Of a stretch of 64,000 nucleotides of DNA, positions 45,836 through 57,042 are shown in pieces; the first letter of the stretch is position 1, and every line of letters begins with the position of its first letter. The DNA is from Chaunax sp. Z400 (taxonomy: Eukaryota; Chordata; Actinopteri; Lophiiformes; Chaunacidae): contig CM075197.1 in the NCBI GenBank assembly GCA_037577475.1, forward strand, positions 24,175,150-24,239,149. The letters run 5' to 3'. The position numbers and the translations under genes are program-made. The notes under the pieces are model-generated. The model was not told the DNA's origin and did no database searches. It was given only the letters and a program-made list of their open reading frames with translations.

Positions 45836-47208
45836 CATTGTAGGTCTGCATATTTCCCTAATTAGGACACCTGATGGGGCTAAAATGTATTTATTATCGA
45901 CCCAAAATCTGTTAGAGCGCCCCAAAATCCTAAACTTTGGTAAAGCACTTGTTATAATTTAGTATTCTGCCCTCACATCCATGACCATTGGATTTGCTTT
46001 TCTTTCATAATCACTCAGTATATCAGGTTTGCAGCTACAACCACACATTTCAGAATAAAATGAGATTTAAAAGACATTTTTGCTGATATTAAAAGCTCTT
46101 AATTAATGAATATTTAAACATAGTTTCTGAGTTTGATTGTTGTTATATTTTTCTCAAATGCCCACAGAATGGCAAACCTCCTCATAGCCTATAATCTATT
46201 GGAATGTAGGCCAATAGAGCTATATTATAATAAATGTAGGGATTATGAAAAAAATCCGTGGCAAGCATTTGAGGACACTAGGATACATTTGAGGACATGA
46301 TGGGATTTGGAGACCTTGAATAACTTAAAAACATTAAACAGAAATATATCTTAATGATGGGATGTTTGATTTTTGAACTGTCCAAGTTGTGTTCATTCTA
46401 TTATGGATGACTTGACAGCGGTCTGACACTGACAGAGTGCAGACCCTCATCAGACTAGCCTGGTTCACTCCACATCACAAGTCTCTGAGCTCAAAATAGC
46501 AGCATCCTCTCTCTCTGTGGCTGCCATCACACTCCTGAAGTATTATATTAATATATAGTCATGATAAGCTTTTATTTGCACTCTTTTAGCGAATGGCTTT
46601 GTGTTCCTGTCTCCTTTCACAAAATAAACAAATTGGTCTGTAGAAGCAGCATCTTTCTGTGTTCTGCAGTCTGACTTTTAGGTTGGACGAAATGAGGCAC
46701 TGTGGATTGCAGATGCCGAGAGGGCCAACATCATGAATCACAACATTCCGATGAGCTGGATGTGGATCAGTAAAGTCAGAGCTGCCAAACCCCAAAAAAA
46801 ACAAAACAAAACAAAAAAACAAAACAAGATAAGGGGTCTAGAATTAAAAATGAAGACACAGTTGTAAAGTCTGGTCAGGTGCTCTGGTTTTTTACAGGCA
46901 TGGAAACTTCCAGTCTGGATTTTATTGTAGCACAGCTTGACACGAAAACTACAATCACGAGGTGCGAATGTGATGAATTCATACGGAGAAAATATATTTG
47001 AAAAATTTGAACTGAAACTCTGATGATGCATGTTTTTTTTTATCTGGACATGAGTCTTATGACTACGAGGAACTCAATATTCCCCCTGAACACAAAGAGG
47101 AGACACTTTTTTTTTGGCATAAGCTGCATATTCTGAGACAGAGCAGAGACTGTTTCAATTGTATGCCTACTTATAGGTCACGAGGAGAAGCTCCAAGACA
47201 CACACTGA

Positions 47209-47212
<4 letters not shown>

Positions 47213-47251
<39 letters not shown>
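47213..47251 (+). repeat. (CA)n microsatellite
   Basis: A CA tract of about 19 units with one interruption, between kcnh6 and gfap. Confidence 0.95.
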
Positions 47252-47257
<6 letters not shown>

Positions 47258-48581
47258 TTGTTAGTTTTGTTTGGGAATAGCTGCCACGGAAGACTTTTAC
47301 TGATCCACGTGGCTGAGCGACGTTTACAGTTGAGTGGTATTTACAGGCTAGTCTCTTGGTGGAATCTATACTTCTTCTCACTTTGTCTCCAACACCAGGT
47401 CTAACGCCGACACAACATCTCGACTGGTTTTCTTTGTTTTAAGCTTTAATTCTATATATTCCAGTGGATATCTGAGCTTTACAGAGTCTAGATGGATGTA
47501 GTTTAAATCATTAAAATAGAGACAGCTAAGCTGGTTGGTGCATCTAAGGAGTCATCGCTCCACTTTGTCCAGAGGAGAAAAGTTGGCATGAGGGTGTGTT
47601 CACTGATACAGAGGTTCAGTATGTAAAGGGTTTCTGGAGATCAGAGGGTGCGAGGCTTCACGTTCCAGCAGACGGGCTTGAGGTTGTCGCTCTGTGTTTT
47701 GTCTTGATGGCCTTGATGAAAAGAGGGCTAAAATTAACCAAGGAGCACACATGCCTTCCCATGACCCCTTGGTGTGAGAGCCGAGTGTGACGGGAATGTG
47801 CGCTAAAGAGCGCCGCGACAGACAAAGTAGCCCTAAAGACAAAGAGCATCGGCTGCAACACTGGATGATTCGTGCTGCAGCATCCCGTGGAGTATTTCTT
47901 CAAATAGGAACAGTCATCATGTTTTCCATTTGTCATCCTATCTGTGTATTTATGAGTCAGCAGGTTACCTTCATCTTTCGGTTGTTGATTTACATTCAGG
48001 AGGTGATCCAGGAATATTAAGAATTATTGTAAAATAGGGCTTCTTTGGATGGATGAGCTGGTTTTCTTGGGTAGAGCTAAACTGTTGGATGGACTGTTTA
48101 TCAAGCAGAAACCAGTGTAACCACTGGTATGCCGAGTCTTTCTTCTTGATCAGTAATTTGTTAAAATAGCTGACATTCATTAAGACAAAGAAAATTAAGA
48201 ATTTTCTTTAATCAACCCTTACTTTATTAACAAAAAAGCCTAACCAGTCCCAATATAGGGCTATAAGTAATAATCATTTTCATTTAGGGTTCAATTCAGG
48301 AGCAAACAGTGAAAAATGCCAGTCAGAATTTCCTCAAGCCTTTAAGCGATGCCTTTAAATAAATTGTTTAATCCAAGCAGATGTCCAAATAAAACAGGAT
48401 ATCCTCATAATTAAGAGGCATGAAGCTGGTAATGTGTGAAAAATTACATTTCATTACCTCTCATTGATTATTTATTTTCTGCACATGAATTCAAACCTTA
48501 GATCATCAAACTAAACTTGATGTTTCAGGTCTTGTTGGTATATACCTTGGTGGTGGTATATATTTTCCAGTATGTCTAACT

Positions 48582-48752
48582 TATTTTCAGCATCCGTGAC
48601 ATGGCATCACCAGGATTCAGCTCAAGTCCACGCTTGTGCATTTCAACAAAAAGCATTTGCATTCTCTGAGGAGACTGAGGGAGTGTGTCTTCATGTTTTC
48701 TATAGCTTACATGACAGTTGCTGTCACCTGGCACTAGCTGTGGAAAGATAAT
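48582..48752 (-). other. Unassigned exon-like open frame
   Basis: On the minus strand a good acceptor (TTATCTTTCCACAG) is followed by an open frame of about 56 codons that begins LVPGDSNCHVSYRKHEDTL, includes SPQRMQMLFVEMHKRGLEL, and ends at a stop near 48,582. The composition is protein-like, without low complexity. I do not recognise the family, and no partner exon was found between here and the gfap 3' end. It could be a terminal exon, a fragment of an old transposon protein, or chance. Confidence 0.25.
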
Positions 48753-48819
48753 GAGCTTAAAAATGCCCATGCCCGTCACCTTTCGCCTCTTCCCGGCCCT
48801 ATGGAACGGCACTCGACGG

Positions 48820-50030
48820 GGGGGAAAGTGCAGCAGAGTCAGACATCAGGGCTCAAGTTTTATCTGCCTCGAATTCCTTCAGCTCAGGGTCGCCTTCAAT
48901 GCAGACCTAAGATCCTCCACTCCTCTGATAAAATCCAGGCAAAACAGAGACATACTGTACTTTACACACACCTGGTTATTGAGTCGATGCACACATTCAC
49001 ACATCATAAAATAAAAACATTCTTTTTTAGTACTTTAATAAAAACACAGTTCAGTTGTTTAATAACTAACTAATGACACATTTATATGTTAGTGAAAATA
49101 TCTACATTTCCTGAACTTCCATGTTGTGTCTTTAAAAAGGGCTGAAGCCACTCGTAATTTACACAAAGGTTTAGTTTGACAAACTCTAATCATGATGCAT
49201 TTTTATGAGTGTTTTTTGACCATATTGGAAAGTTGTCTGATGTCGTCACGCTTTAGTCGCACTCTTAAAAGGTAATCAGAAAAGCAGCAGAAAAATAAGA
49301 TGATCATAATCTAACATTTTGAGCTGCAAAGTTCTGGTGCAAAAGTGCAAAATTCCCTCTTCAGCTTCAGCGGAGCTTCAGCGGAGGGATAGCAGCACAA
49401 ACAACACTTACTCATGAGAGCTGGAACCTCAGTTTGGTTTTGGTTGAACTGTCCAATCCAACGGAACAGAGGCGGTGAATTTTGTCCCCCGTCACTTATT
49501 TTTTGAGAAGAACTGATTGTTTGACTTGAAAAATTGTGCGACTATCCTTCAACCACTAACACAAGAAAGATTGAAGTATGTATGAGGACTTAATATACAT
49601 TTCTAGATTGATAACCCCTGAAATATTAAACCTACAGAGAAGAAGAAAACTGTGGCATCATGGGAAACAGACTTCTTGTAAACTTGGCATCAGATGATCC
49701 AGTGCAGGTGTTTATCTGCCTCTCCAGCAACACTATGTCTGGCCACAATTATCTATCTGGCCGGATTTACAGTAACACTCATAATGAAGCGTGATATTAC
49801 AGGAAGTGAACCCATCTGTTCAGTAGGACAGACTGTTGAATTGTCTCAGTTTGCGACTGTCAGCTCTCCAATACCCTGAGGTTAACTGTCAGCATTTATA
49901 ATCATCATTTCAGTGAGATTAAAGCTGATGTGCTGTATGCATGTGTCAGAAGTGAATCAGGAGTAAAGGAGCACGTCTGTAAATATAAGAACCACGAGGA
50001 GAAAATAATGATAGGAAGGGAAACAAGAGG
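48820..50030. other. Intergenic DNA downstream of gfap
   Basis: No coding exon, RNA gene or clear repeat recognised. Confidence 0.4.
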
Positions 50031-50054
50031 CATCAAGTCTAGCAAACAAAATCT

Positions 50055-50060
50055 TTTATT
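50055..50060 (-). terminator. gfap: Polyadenylation signal candidate for gfap
   Basis: The minus strand has AATAAA here (acgtcaataaaagattttg), followed by T/G-rich sequence (tttgtttgc, tcttgtttc) as in a downstream element. This would give a 3' UTR of about 2 kb. A proximal AATAAA at 51350-51355 is an alternative. Confidence 0.55.
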
Positions 50061-52070
50061 GACGTTATTTTAACAAGACGTCATACAGCACTGGTCAAAA
50101 CTAGTATTATATTCACATCAGCAGAAGTTTCTTCCAAAAAAAGAAAAAGGAAAAAAAAGCAGTTTTAGTTGTGTCTCTGCTACAAGACTCAAGAGTAGGA
50201 AGTTCTAAAAGATCAAAATAAATCAGAGTGAATACGAGAGAGGGCTGAGTGTTATTAGGAGGAACACGAGGAGGGGTTGAGTGACAGGGTTGGAAGTTGA
50301 GGAGAGAAGGTGGGAGGCGGACGCGAACACAAAATCATTGCGTGTCCTTGGCGACGAGCACAGTGACAACCAGCACTACGCTCGTTAGTGGCAGGGTCTG
50401 TCAGCACGACTCCAGTCAGCAGGGTCCCGGCGAGGCACAAGGCTTTGATTACAGTGTTTGTGACGCCTGTCCGTCCTCCATCCATCCATCCGTCAATCCA
50501 TCCATCCATCCATCCATCCACTTCCCCCAACATCCTCCCTTTCTGTCGCAGGCTTCGGTTGTGACATTTTTCTTTTTGGGAGGTTTTCTCTACAACACTC
50601 TCGGATTTCTCTGCTTCTCTCACTCGCTATAATTTTTCGAAGGTGGGAAACCGGTGGATTAACTGGAAGCTGGAGGGCAAAGGTCACGTCAAACACCTCC
50701 TCCACATCTCCAGCTTGGCTCTGTCCCTATCAAAGACGCCAGATAAGCCAGAATGCCTGACGGGTCCTGGTGTCAAAAAATGATGATGCCTTTATCGGGT
50801 GGTGTTCCAGAGACGGGGGGGGCGACATGTCTTATCATGTTTTGCTCAAGAGACAGAGGACACCACCAGAGGGGTGTGTGTGATGAATAGAGGATGCAGA
50901 GGAGCAGATGGAGGAGAGTTAAAACACACATTTGTTGTCGTCTATTTGGGCTGATTAGACCTCCCCTCCAGACTGTGCGGGTTTTTGTACAGACCCTTCT
51001 GACTCGGTTGTTCATTTTTTTTTGCACCCGCTGACAGGACAACTTGCACTTGTTGTGCAATGTGACGTCAGTGTCAAGGTTGCCATGGTCACGGACAATC
51101 GAGTGGAAAGCAAACAAACATTCAACATCTGCCATTGGTGCACTCACATGAACACACAGATGAAATGGGCTGTGACGGAAATGAAACGACTCTGCAGTGA
51201 TTTCATCCTGACTGCTTGACTCTTGTGTGTCTTTAGGCTTTGTCGTGTTTGCTTCCCTCCTGTTGTTAATTTTTGCCAATTAAAAGCATGATGTTTGGCA
51301 ACTCAGTAAAGTCGAGGGGGAACATGTGAAAAAGAAAAAACCAACACATTTTATTGAGTTTGATCTAAGCAAACTCAACCCGACTGCTATCGGAGCTGCA
51401 CATCTAATCAGCCACAGATGAAACAGGAAGTGAGAACCTGTGTAGGTGTGTGGACTTTTTATCCAAGAATCAACACCCAAGAATAGGTGGCTGGTTCAAC
51501 AAAGGAATGAAATGCAAAGTAGCGTCAGACAAGGATTAAAAACCAGCCGAAATTCACCTGTAGTTCTGCCAAAAACTGCTCCAACATACACAAATCTCTG
51601 ACGTCGGCCAAACTCCATCTTGTACTTCCTTTGCCACTTTTCACATACACATAACCACATGTCAACCTCCACCACACAACATACTGTATAAGCTGAACAC
51701 AACCACTACGTTTCAAGGTCTCTAAGCTTCAGCTAATCTGAAACGATGCTAAAAATGTGGTCTGTCTGTCCAAGTTAAAATAAAAAACAGATTTCCAGTA
51801 GTAATAATTGACCCACATACAACTCCAGCTTTTGGTGGATCAGTACAAATGATAGAATATGAATATATGAATATTTAATGTCATTAATGTAGAGGAGAAA
51901 ACAAATTAGCCTGTGGATGATGATGAAAGGAGAGAAAAGTGAAATAATGTCATGATTCTGGCAGATTTGGGGGTTTGGAAACAAAAAACTAAAAAAAAAA
52001 AGGTTGTAATGCTCCTTGAAAATTCTCAGATGGTGCCTGGAGAGAAGATGGGAGAGCTGGTCGCAAAACT
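50061..52070 (-). other. gfap: gfap 3' UTR (inferred)
   Basis: About 2 kb between the stop codon and the better polyadenylation signal, with a CATC microsatellite. One 168-codon open frame (50773-51279) lies here but lacks domain similarity and a good start context, so I treat it as noncoding. Confidence 0.5.
50476..50522 (+). repeat. (CATC)n microsatellite
   Basis: Tandem CATC units with two interruptions, within the inferred gfap 3' UTR. Confidence 0.95.
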
Positions 52071-55000
52071 TTAAGGAAGATCTTTGTGTTCGGTTGTTGA
52101 TTCCTTGATGATCTGAAAAGAAAATAGATCCAAGTTAAAAATAGGGGGGGAAAAATACATCTCTGGTGAGTTTTTGCTGCTCATGGCATCAGGTGTGCTG
52201 ACAGAGAATGTGTGTGAAAACCTGCAGAAGGGTTCAACATTGCCCTCCAGAGGGAATGGGTGCAATTTGCAGAATGTGAGCGTGTTAAAATGTGCTGCTT
52301 TGTGAAAGAAACGTACCTCCCCATCTCTGGTCTCCACAGTTCGAACCAGGATGCTCCTCTTCACGTGGGCCTCGGGGGGTTTAGTGTCCATGTTAGTTTC
52401 TGAAGGATGAGCAGGGGTAGAAAGAGGAGAGCAGTTCAAGAAAAGTCATTTTACTCTGCCATCAAGTACTTTTACATAGAGTACATGCAATATATGTAAG
52501 GGGTGAGGACATTAGGCACTTTCCAAAAAAAATATGTCTAAAACCAAAAACAGATAAATCAATAGAAGGAGGAGAATCTGATCACTGACCTCTAAACTGC
52601 TGGTTGGAAAAGCTCTGAACTGGAATGGTGATCCTGAAGGAACAAAAGAACAACCACAGACACTGACTAATTGACAACAGTAAATGTTTTAAAATTGATA
52701 TTTAAACAACAAAAGAGCTGAGACTAGCATAATATTCTTGTTAAAAAGTTAGCCTGATAATCTATGGAAAATGAGAGTCATTTAGTCACAAAGATCAAAT
52801 TTATGATATGAGATGATTTTATTCCCAGAAAAATTGTCATGTTGAGAAAATGGCAACTCATTCACAAAAGCATGTCTCTTTTAAACTGCATTTACTTTTA
52901 AAATGTTGAATATATGACGATTATCATGATATGACGAATTAAAATAAGATTTAAAAATAAAAAAACTAAATATTTAGACAAATAAGTGTCATTTTTAGTT
53001 TTAACTAGCGATTAATCGTGATTAATCACAGTCTATTATTGTGATTAACTCGATTCAAATTTTTAACCCATTGACACCACTAATAAGAACATTAACTTTT
53101 GCTGTCGATCTGTGGCTCACCTGTTCTCCTCGCCCTCCAGCAGCTTCCTGTAGGTGGCGATCTCGATATCCAGGGCCAGTTTGACGTTGAGGAGGTCCTG
53201 GTACTCCTGCAGGTGTCTCGCCATCTCCTCCTTCAGCGCCCGGATCTCCTCCTCCAGATGGTTCACTGTATCCTGGTAACCTGTAGTCTCCATGGCGAAG
53301 CGGTCCTCCATCTCCCGGAGCTGGCGTTCCAGAGACTCGTTCTCAAAGAGAAGAAGAAGAAGAAGATACAGACTCAGATATGAGGCCCATCACTATGTCT
53401 GCTACTGTAAATCTACTACTATGAACCATTCTACCAATTATGGTGCCACTAGTGTTATTATTGTTATAGGCTACCAAAAGTACTGCTGCTACTAGTAGTA
53501 CTTTTTTTAGCAGCTATACTATTTTACCACCACTACTACAGGCAAAATCGCTTCAGCTATTTTGGGCTCATCTCAAGTGTAAGGTTTCCTGAAGAAAATG
53601 ATGAAATTGATGAATTTAAAAAAGTAAATAACATCAAATATTAATTTCACACGTTCATGATGTAAATAATGTTTCATTAGTGGACTTACTGCCCCGCGCA
53701 GAGCCTCAAGATCGCAGTTCAGCACTTGGATCTGACGTCGATAGTCGTTGGCCTCCTGTTTGGCCTGACGCAGGGCTTCTGCGTTTCGATTGGCTGCATC
53801 TGTCAGGTCAGCAAACTGTGTGCGAATGCAAGCAACAGATTGTAAGTATATCCTCTGCTATATAGTCTCCTCATAAGGACACATCTTAAATCTAATCTAA
53901 TTTGCATGAGCGAACTTTTAGGCATGTCCTCCGACCTTGGATCGGTACCACTCCTCCGTCTCCTGCATGTTGGAGGAGGCCATGGTTTCATACTGGGTCC
54001 TGATGTCTCTCAGAGCAGCAGTCAGGTCTGGTTTGGATACATCCAACTCAACATGAACCTGCTGGGCCATGATCTGCTCCTGTAACTCACGCAGCTCCTG
54101 AGAGGGGCAGAGGTAGTGGAAGACGCAGAGAAACACTCAAATGAGGTCGTTAAATGTGATTAAATCTACAGGTAGGGATGGATATGGTTGACTGAGCATG
54201 TTTTTATTCCTCTTACTTCATCATGAGTCTTTTTCAGGAAGTTTATTTCATCCTGCAGGGCATCGATCTTCCTCTCTAACTGGACGCGATTTAGAGACGC
54301 CTCATCCACATCCTGTGCAAGAAATGAGGCACATAGAGGAATGAGGTATAGGACATTCAGGCATACTGAAGGTGTTTAGATGATGAATTCAGATAGATAT
54401 CAGCAGTTACTTGTCTGTAGGCATTCAAATTGTTCTCTGCATCCTGGCGGAGGCCAATCTCTTCTTGCAACCTGAGAGAGATGCAAAAAAAGAAGCAAAA
54501 GTTTGAAACTGTGCATAAATAAGTGTCAAACAGCTTATTAAGAAAAAAATCCTTTAAACAACTATACTTTACTATTTATGTAATATGTTGCATAAGAAAG
54601 AATTAGCAAATGACTTCACCATCCTTCTTGCACATATCTAAATTTCAGTAACTTATGACAAATAAGAGAGATTCCTTAAATACTGGAAATTTTTTATCTT
54701 TTTTCTGCTATTTTTTCTGCTCATTTATGCCACAACATCAGAAATAGAGAAACATGCATGCATTTTTTTGTAATTCAAGTGAGACTTGTCTGTTGAAAGT
54801 CAAATTATGGTCATGAAAATGGATTTCAAGCACTTCGATTAAATTTTTTACGGTGAGCTTCAGTGCTGCTTCAGCGTAGAACCGTGGCTCAGCTGACAGG
54901 GCAGCTTACGCATCAATACACATTCACTCCCATCTAACCGCAAGAGGCCTTTCCCACGGGATGGTGTTCACACACAAAAACGCACACACACACACACGCA

Positions 55001-56757
55001 CGGAATCCATGCATGTAGACACGCAACACCTTGTAATCCATCTGCGATGGACACAGACGCCTGGAAACTTAAATACCCAGACTCGGGTAACATCTGTACA
55101 GCTTCACGCAGAATTTGCCGAATGGAGTCGTTTGAGAGAAGCAGCAGAAATCACACAAGTGACCTTTGACCTTCTCAGACACGGCCATGGCGATTCACTC
55201 TGTCTTCTTTCTGAGGACCAGCAGCTGCTCAATAATGAGGGTTGAGTCTGAAGTAGACATTTCCACCCTCAGAGACATTCAATCACTCATTCTTCTGATT
55301 AATTCAAATTATACATGCATGTCATGTTTGCACCCTGTATGCCGCTGCAGTGAATAAGTGTTTTGGGGTAGCAGGGGACAAGAAAACATCTGCCCGGCTG
55401 TCTGCTCCCATTGTGGAGGCCTCCCATTGTGTTTGCCTCATTCCTCTGCACTCTCAATGGCAATGAGGGGTTCAGTCAGGATCAAGTTTGTAAAGCGGGA
55501 TCCAGGACTAAAGGTCAGACAGAGCACAGCGGCCTGCATTCCAACAAATTAGAGCCAAAGGAAATCTGCATTTAAATTTGTTGATTTTTTCTCAATCCAA
55601 CAGGTCTGTTTTATTTCATTCAGTTTGACGTCTCATACTGAATTTTTATTTTTTCTTTGCCTGGCATTGAAGAAAATCCCAAATCAGCTGGCGCACATTA
55701 TGAAAATGACAGCAAAGCCAAGTTTACCCACACATTTATGAGTAACTCTTAATTGAACAGGGTGTAGTCTAATGCATGGTGAAAGAAACAACACAAAAAA
55801 GTCTTACTCACAGGAGACAGAGCAGAGATTTAATGAATAAAACCTCAGAGATACAGAAGGAGGGACAGAGCAGGTGGCTCTTACCCTCCATCTGTTATCT
55901 TTTGATTAGTTCATTAAAAGTTTAAACTCTGCACTCTAATGAGGAACATGTTTTTATACTTTAAATGTTTATTTTAATGCCCTACAAACCTGCAGGAACT
56001 TTTCTGTATTTATATTTTTGCATTTTAACATAAATTTCGTTATTTAACATAAATATCGTTCTCGTCACCGGAGAGCAAAATAAGTGGTGTGTCAGAGTCA
56101 GCTTTTTGGTACATCTTACATTAAACTTAGACCAGAGGAGTCTTTTAGGAGAGTGAAAGCAAAGGAGAGACACCATAGGGTGGTGCTGCCTCTGCATCAC
56201 ACAAACATGGTGAAGCTCCAACCAGCTTTCTCTTACCTCTGCTTGAGTGTGGCCAGATCTGCAGCCAGGTTATCCCTGTCTATCTCCAGCCGAGCTTTGC
56301 CGGTGGTGAGACCGTCCACCTGTCGGCGCAGCTCCCTCAGCTCCTCCTGGTAGATGTCTCCCAGTCGGCTGGGCTCCTTCCCCTTCAGCTGGTTCAGTTC
56401 TGCCACCAGCACCTTGTTCTGCTGCTCCAGCATGCGCACCTTCTCTATGAAGTTGGCAAAACGGTCGTTGAGGCCCATCAGCTCCATTTTCTCGTTGGTG
56501 CGCGTCTCTTTGTACTGGGCCTTCAACAGGGTGTCAGCTGAGAAGTCCAGCCGGTCCACGGGGCTCCCCAGGAGCAGGGCCGTGTTGGTGGAGCCAAAGG
56601 AGTGCCGGGATATGGGGCTGGAGTGGGTGAGGTTGCGAGGGGTGCCATGCCAGGAGAAGCGGCTGGAGGAAAGGCTCCCAGTTCTGACTCCCGTGCTGCT
56701 CGAGCCCTGGGGCCCATAACGCTTTCTGTACGAGGACTGGAATCGCTGGCTGTCCAT
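52071..56757 (-). CDS. gfap: Glial fibrillary acidic protein (type III intermediate filament)
   Basis: Nine exons (minus): 56237-56757, 54411-54471, 54217-54312, 53936-54097, 53690-53815, 53121-53341, 52590-52633, 52317-52399, 52071-52112. They total 1356 bp (451 aa plus stop). The 61-96-162-126-221-44 exon lengths are the classic type III intermediate-filament pattern. The head is Ser/Arg-rich (residues 1-87). The rod begins NEKMELMGLNDRFANFIEKV and ends IATYRKLLEGEENR (about residues 88-396). The tail is short and ends KESTTEHKDLP. GFAP-like rather than vimentin- or desmin-like: DLTAALRDIRTQYETMASSNM and EEWYRSKFADLTDAANRNAE. It builds 10-nm filaments in astroglia and radial glia. The 221-bp exon uses an unusual GAG acceptor after a (CTT)n tract. 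Confidence 0.96.
54472..56236 (-). other. gfap: gfap intron 1
   Basis: A 1.77-kb intron after the head/coil-1A exon, the longest intron of the gene. No further exon or clear repeat family was seen; a CA/CG-rich ACAC stretch lies near 54,970. Confidence 0.5.
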
Positions 56758-56793
56758 GATGGGGAATGAAGCTCATTCAGGGTACAATCAGAG

Positions 56794-56802
56794 CTTTTAT
56801 AG
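56794..56802 (-). promoter_or_regulatory. gfap: TATA box of gfap
   Basis: The minus strand reads CTATAAAAG, ending 37 bp before the ATG. A start site 25-30 bp downstream would leave a 5' UTR of only about 10-20 nt, as known for mammalian GFAP. Confidence 0.75.
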
Positions 56803-56859
56803 AGGCAGGAAAAAACCCCAAACCCAAAGCAGAGAGGCCACAGGGTGCGGCAGAGTGAA

Positions 56860-57010
56860 GGGAGGGTGACAGGCAGTGAATGGGACAAAAAGGGGTGGTT
56901 TACATCACACTCAAAGAGCTGTGTGCCAGGGATTGTGTGTGCTCGTCCACTCAACTACAAATGTCTCTTGGCCTTCTCCCTCTCTCCCCCTCTCCTCGGC
57001 CTCTGACTCA

Positions 57011-57042
<32 letters not shown>

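Larger units (their letters stand above)
44384..48570. other. Region upstream of kcnh6
   Basis: The kcnh6 ATG is preceded by CTTTTTTCTCAG and CGCCAAA, which could be a splice acceptor, so a noncoding first exon may lie upstream. A GC-richer block at 44,520-44,660 is a promoter candidate. The rest holds repeats (45,210-45,835; CA tract 47,213-47,251) and no recognised gene. Confidence 0.4.

Noticed and set aside
50773..51279. 168-codon minus-strand ORF downstream of gfap
   Set aside because: No family similarity or conserved motif, and it lies in the inferred 3' UTR.
56354..56719. 121-codon plus-strand ORF opposite gfap exon 1
   Set aside because: Antisense shadow of the intermediate-filament head and rod coding sequence.
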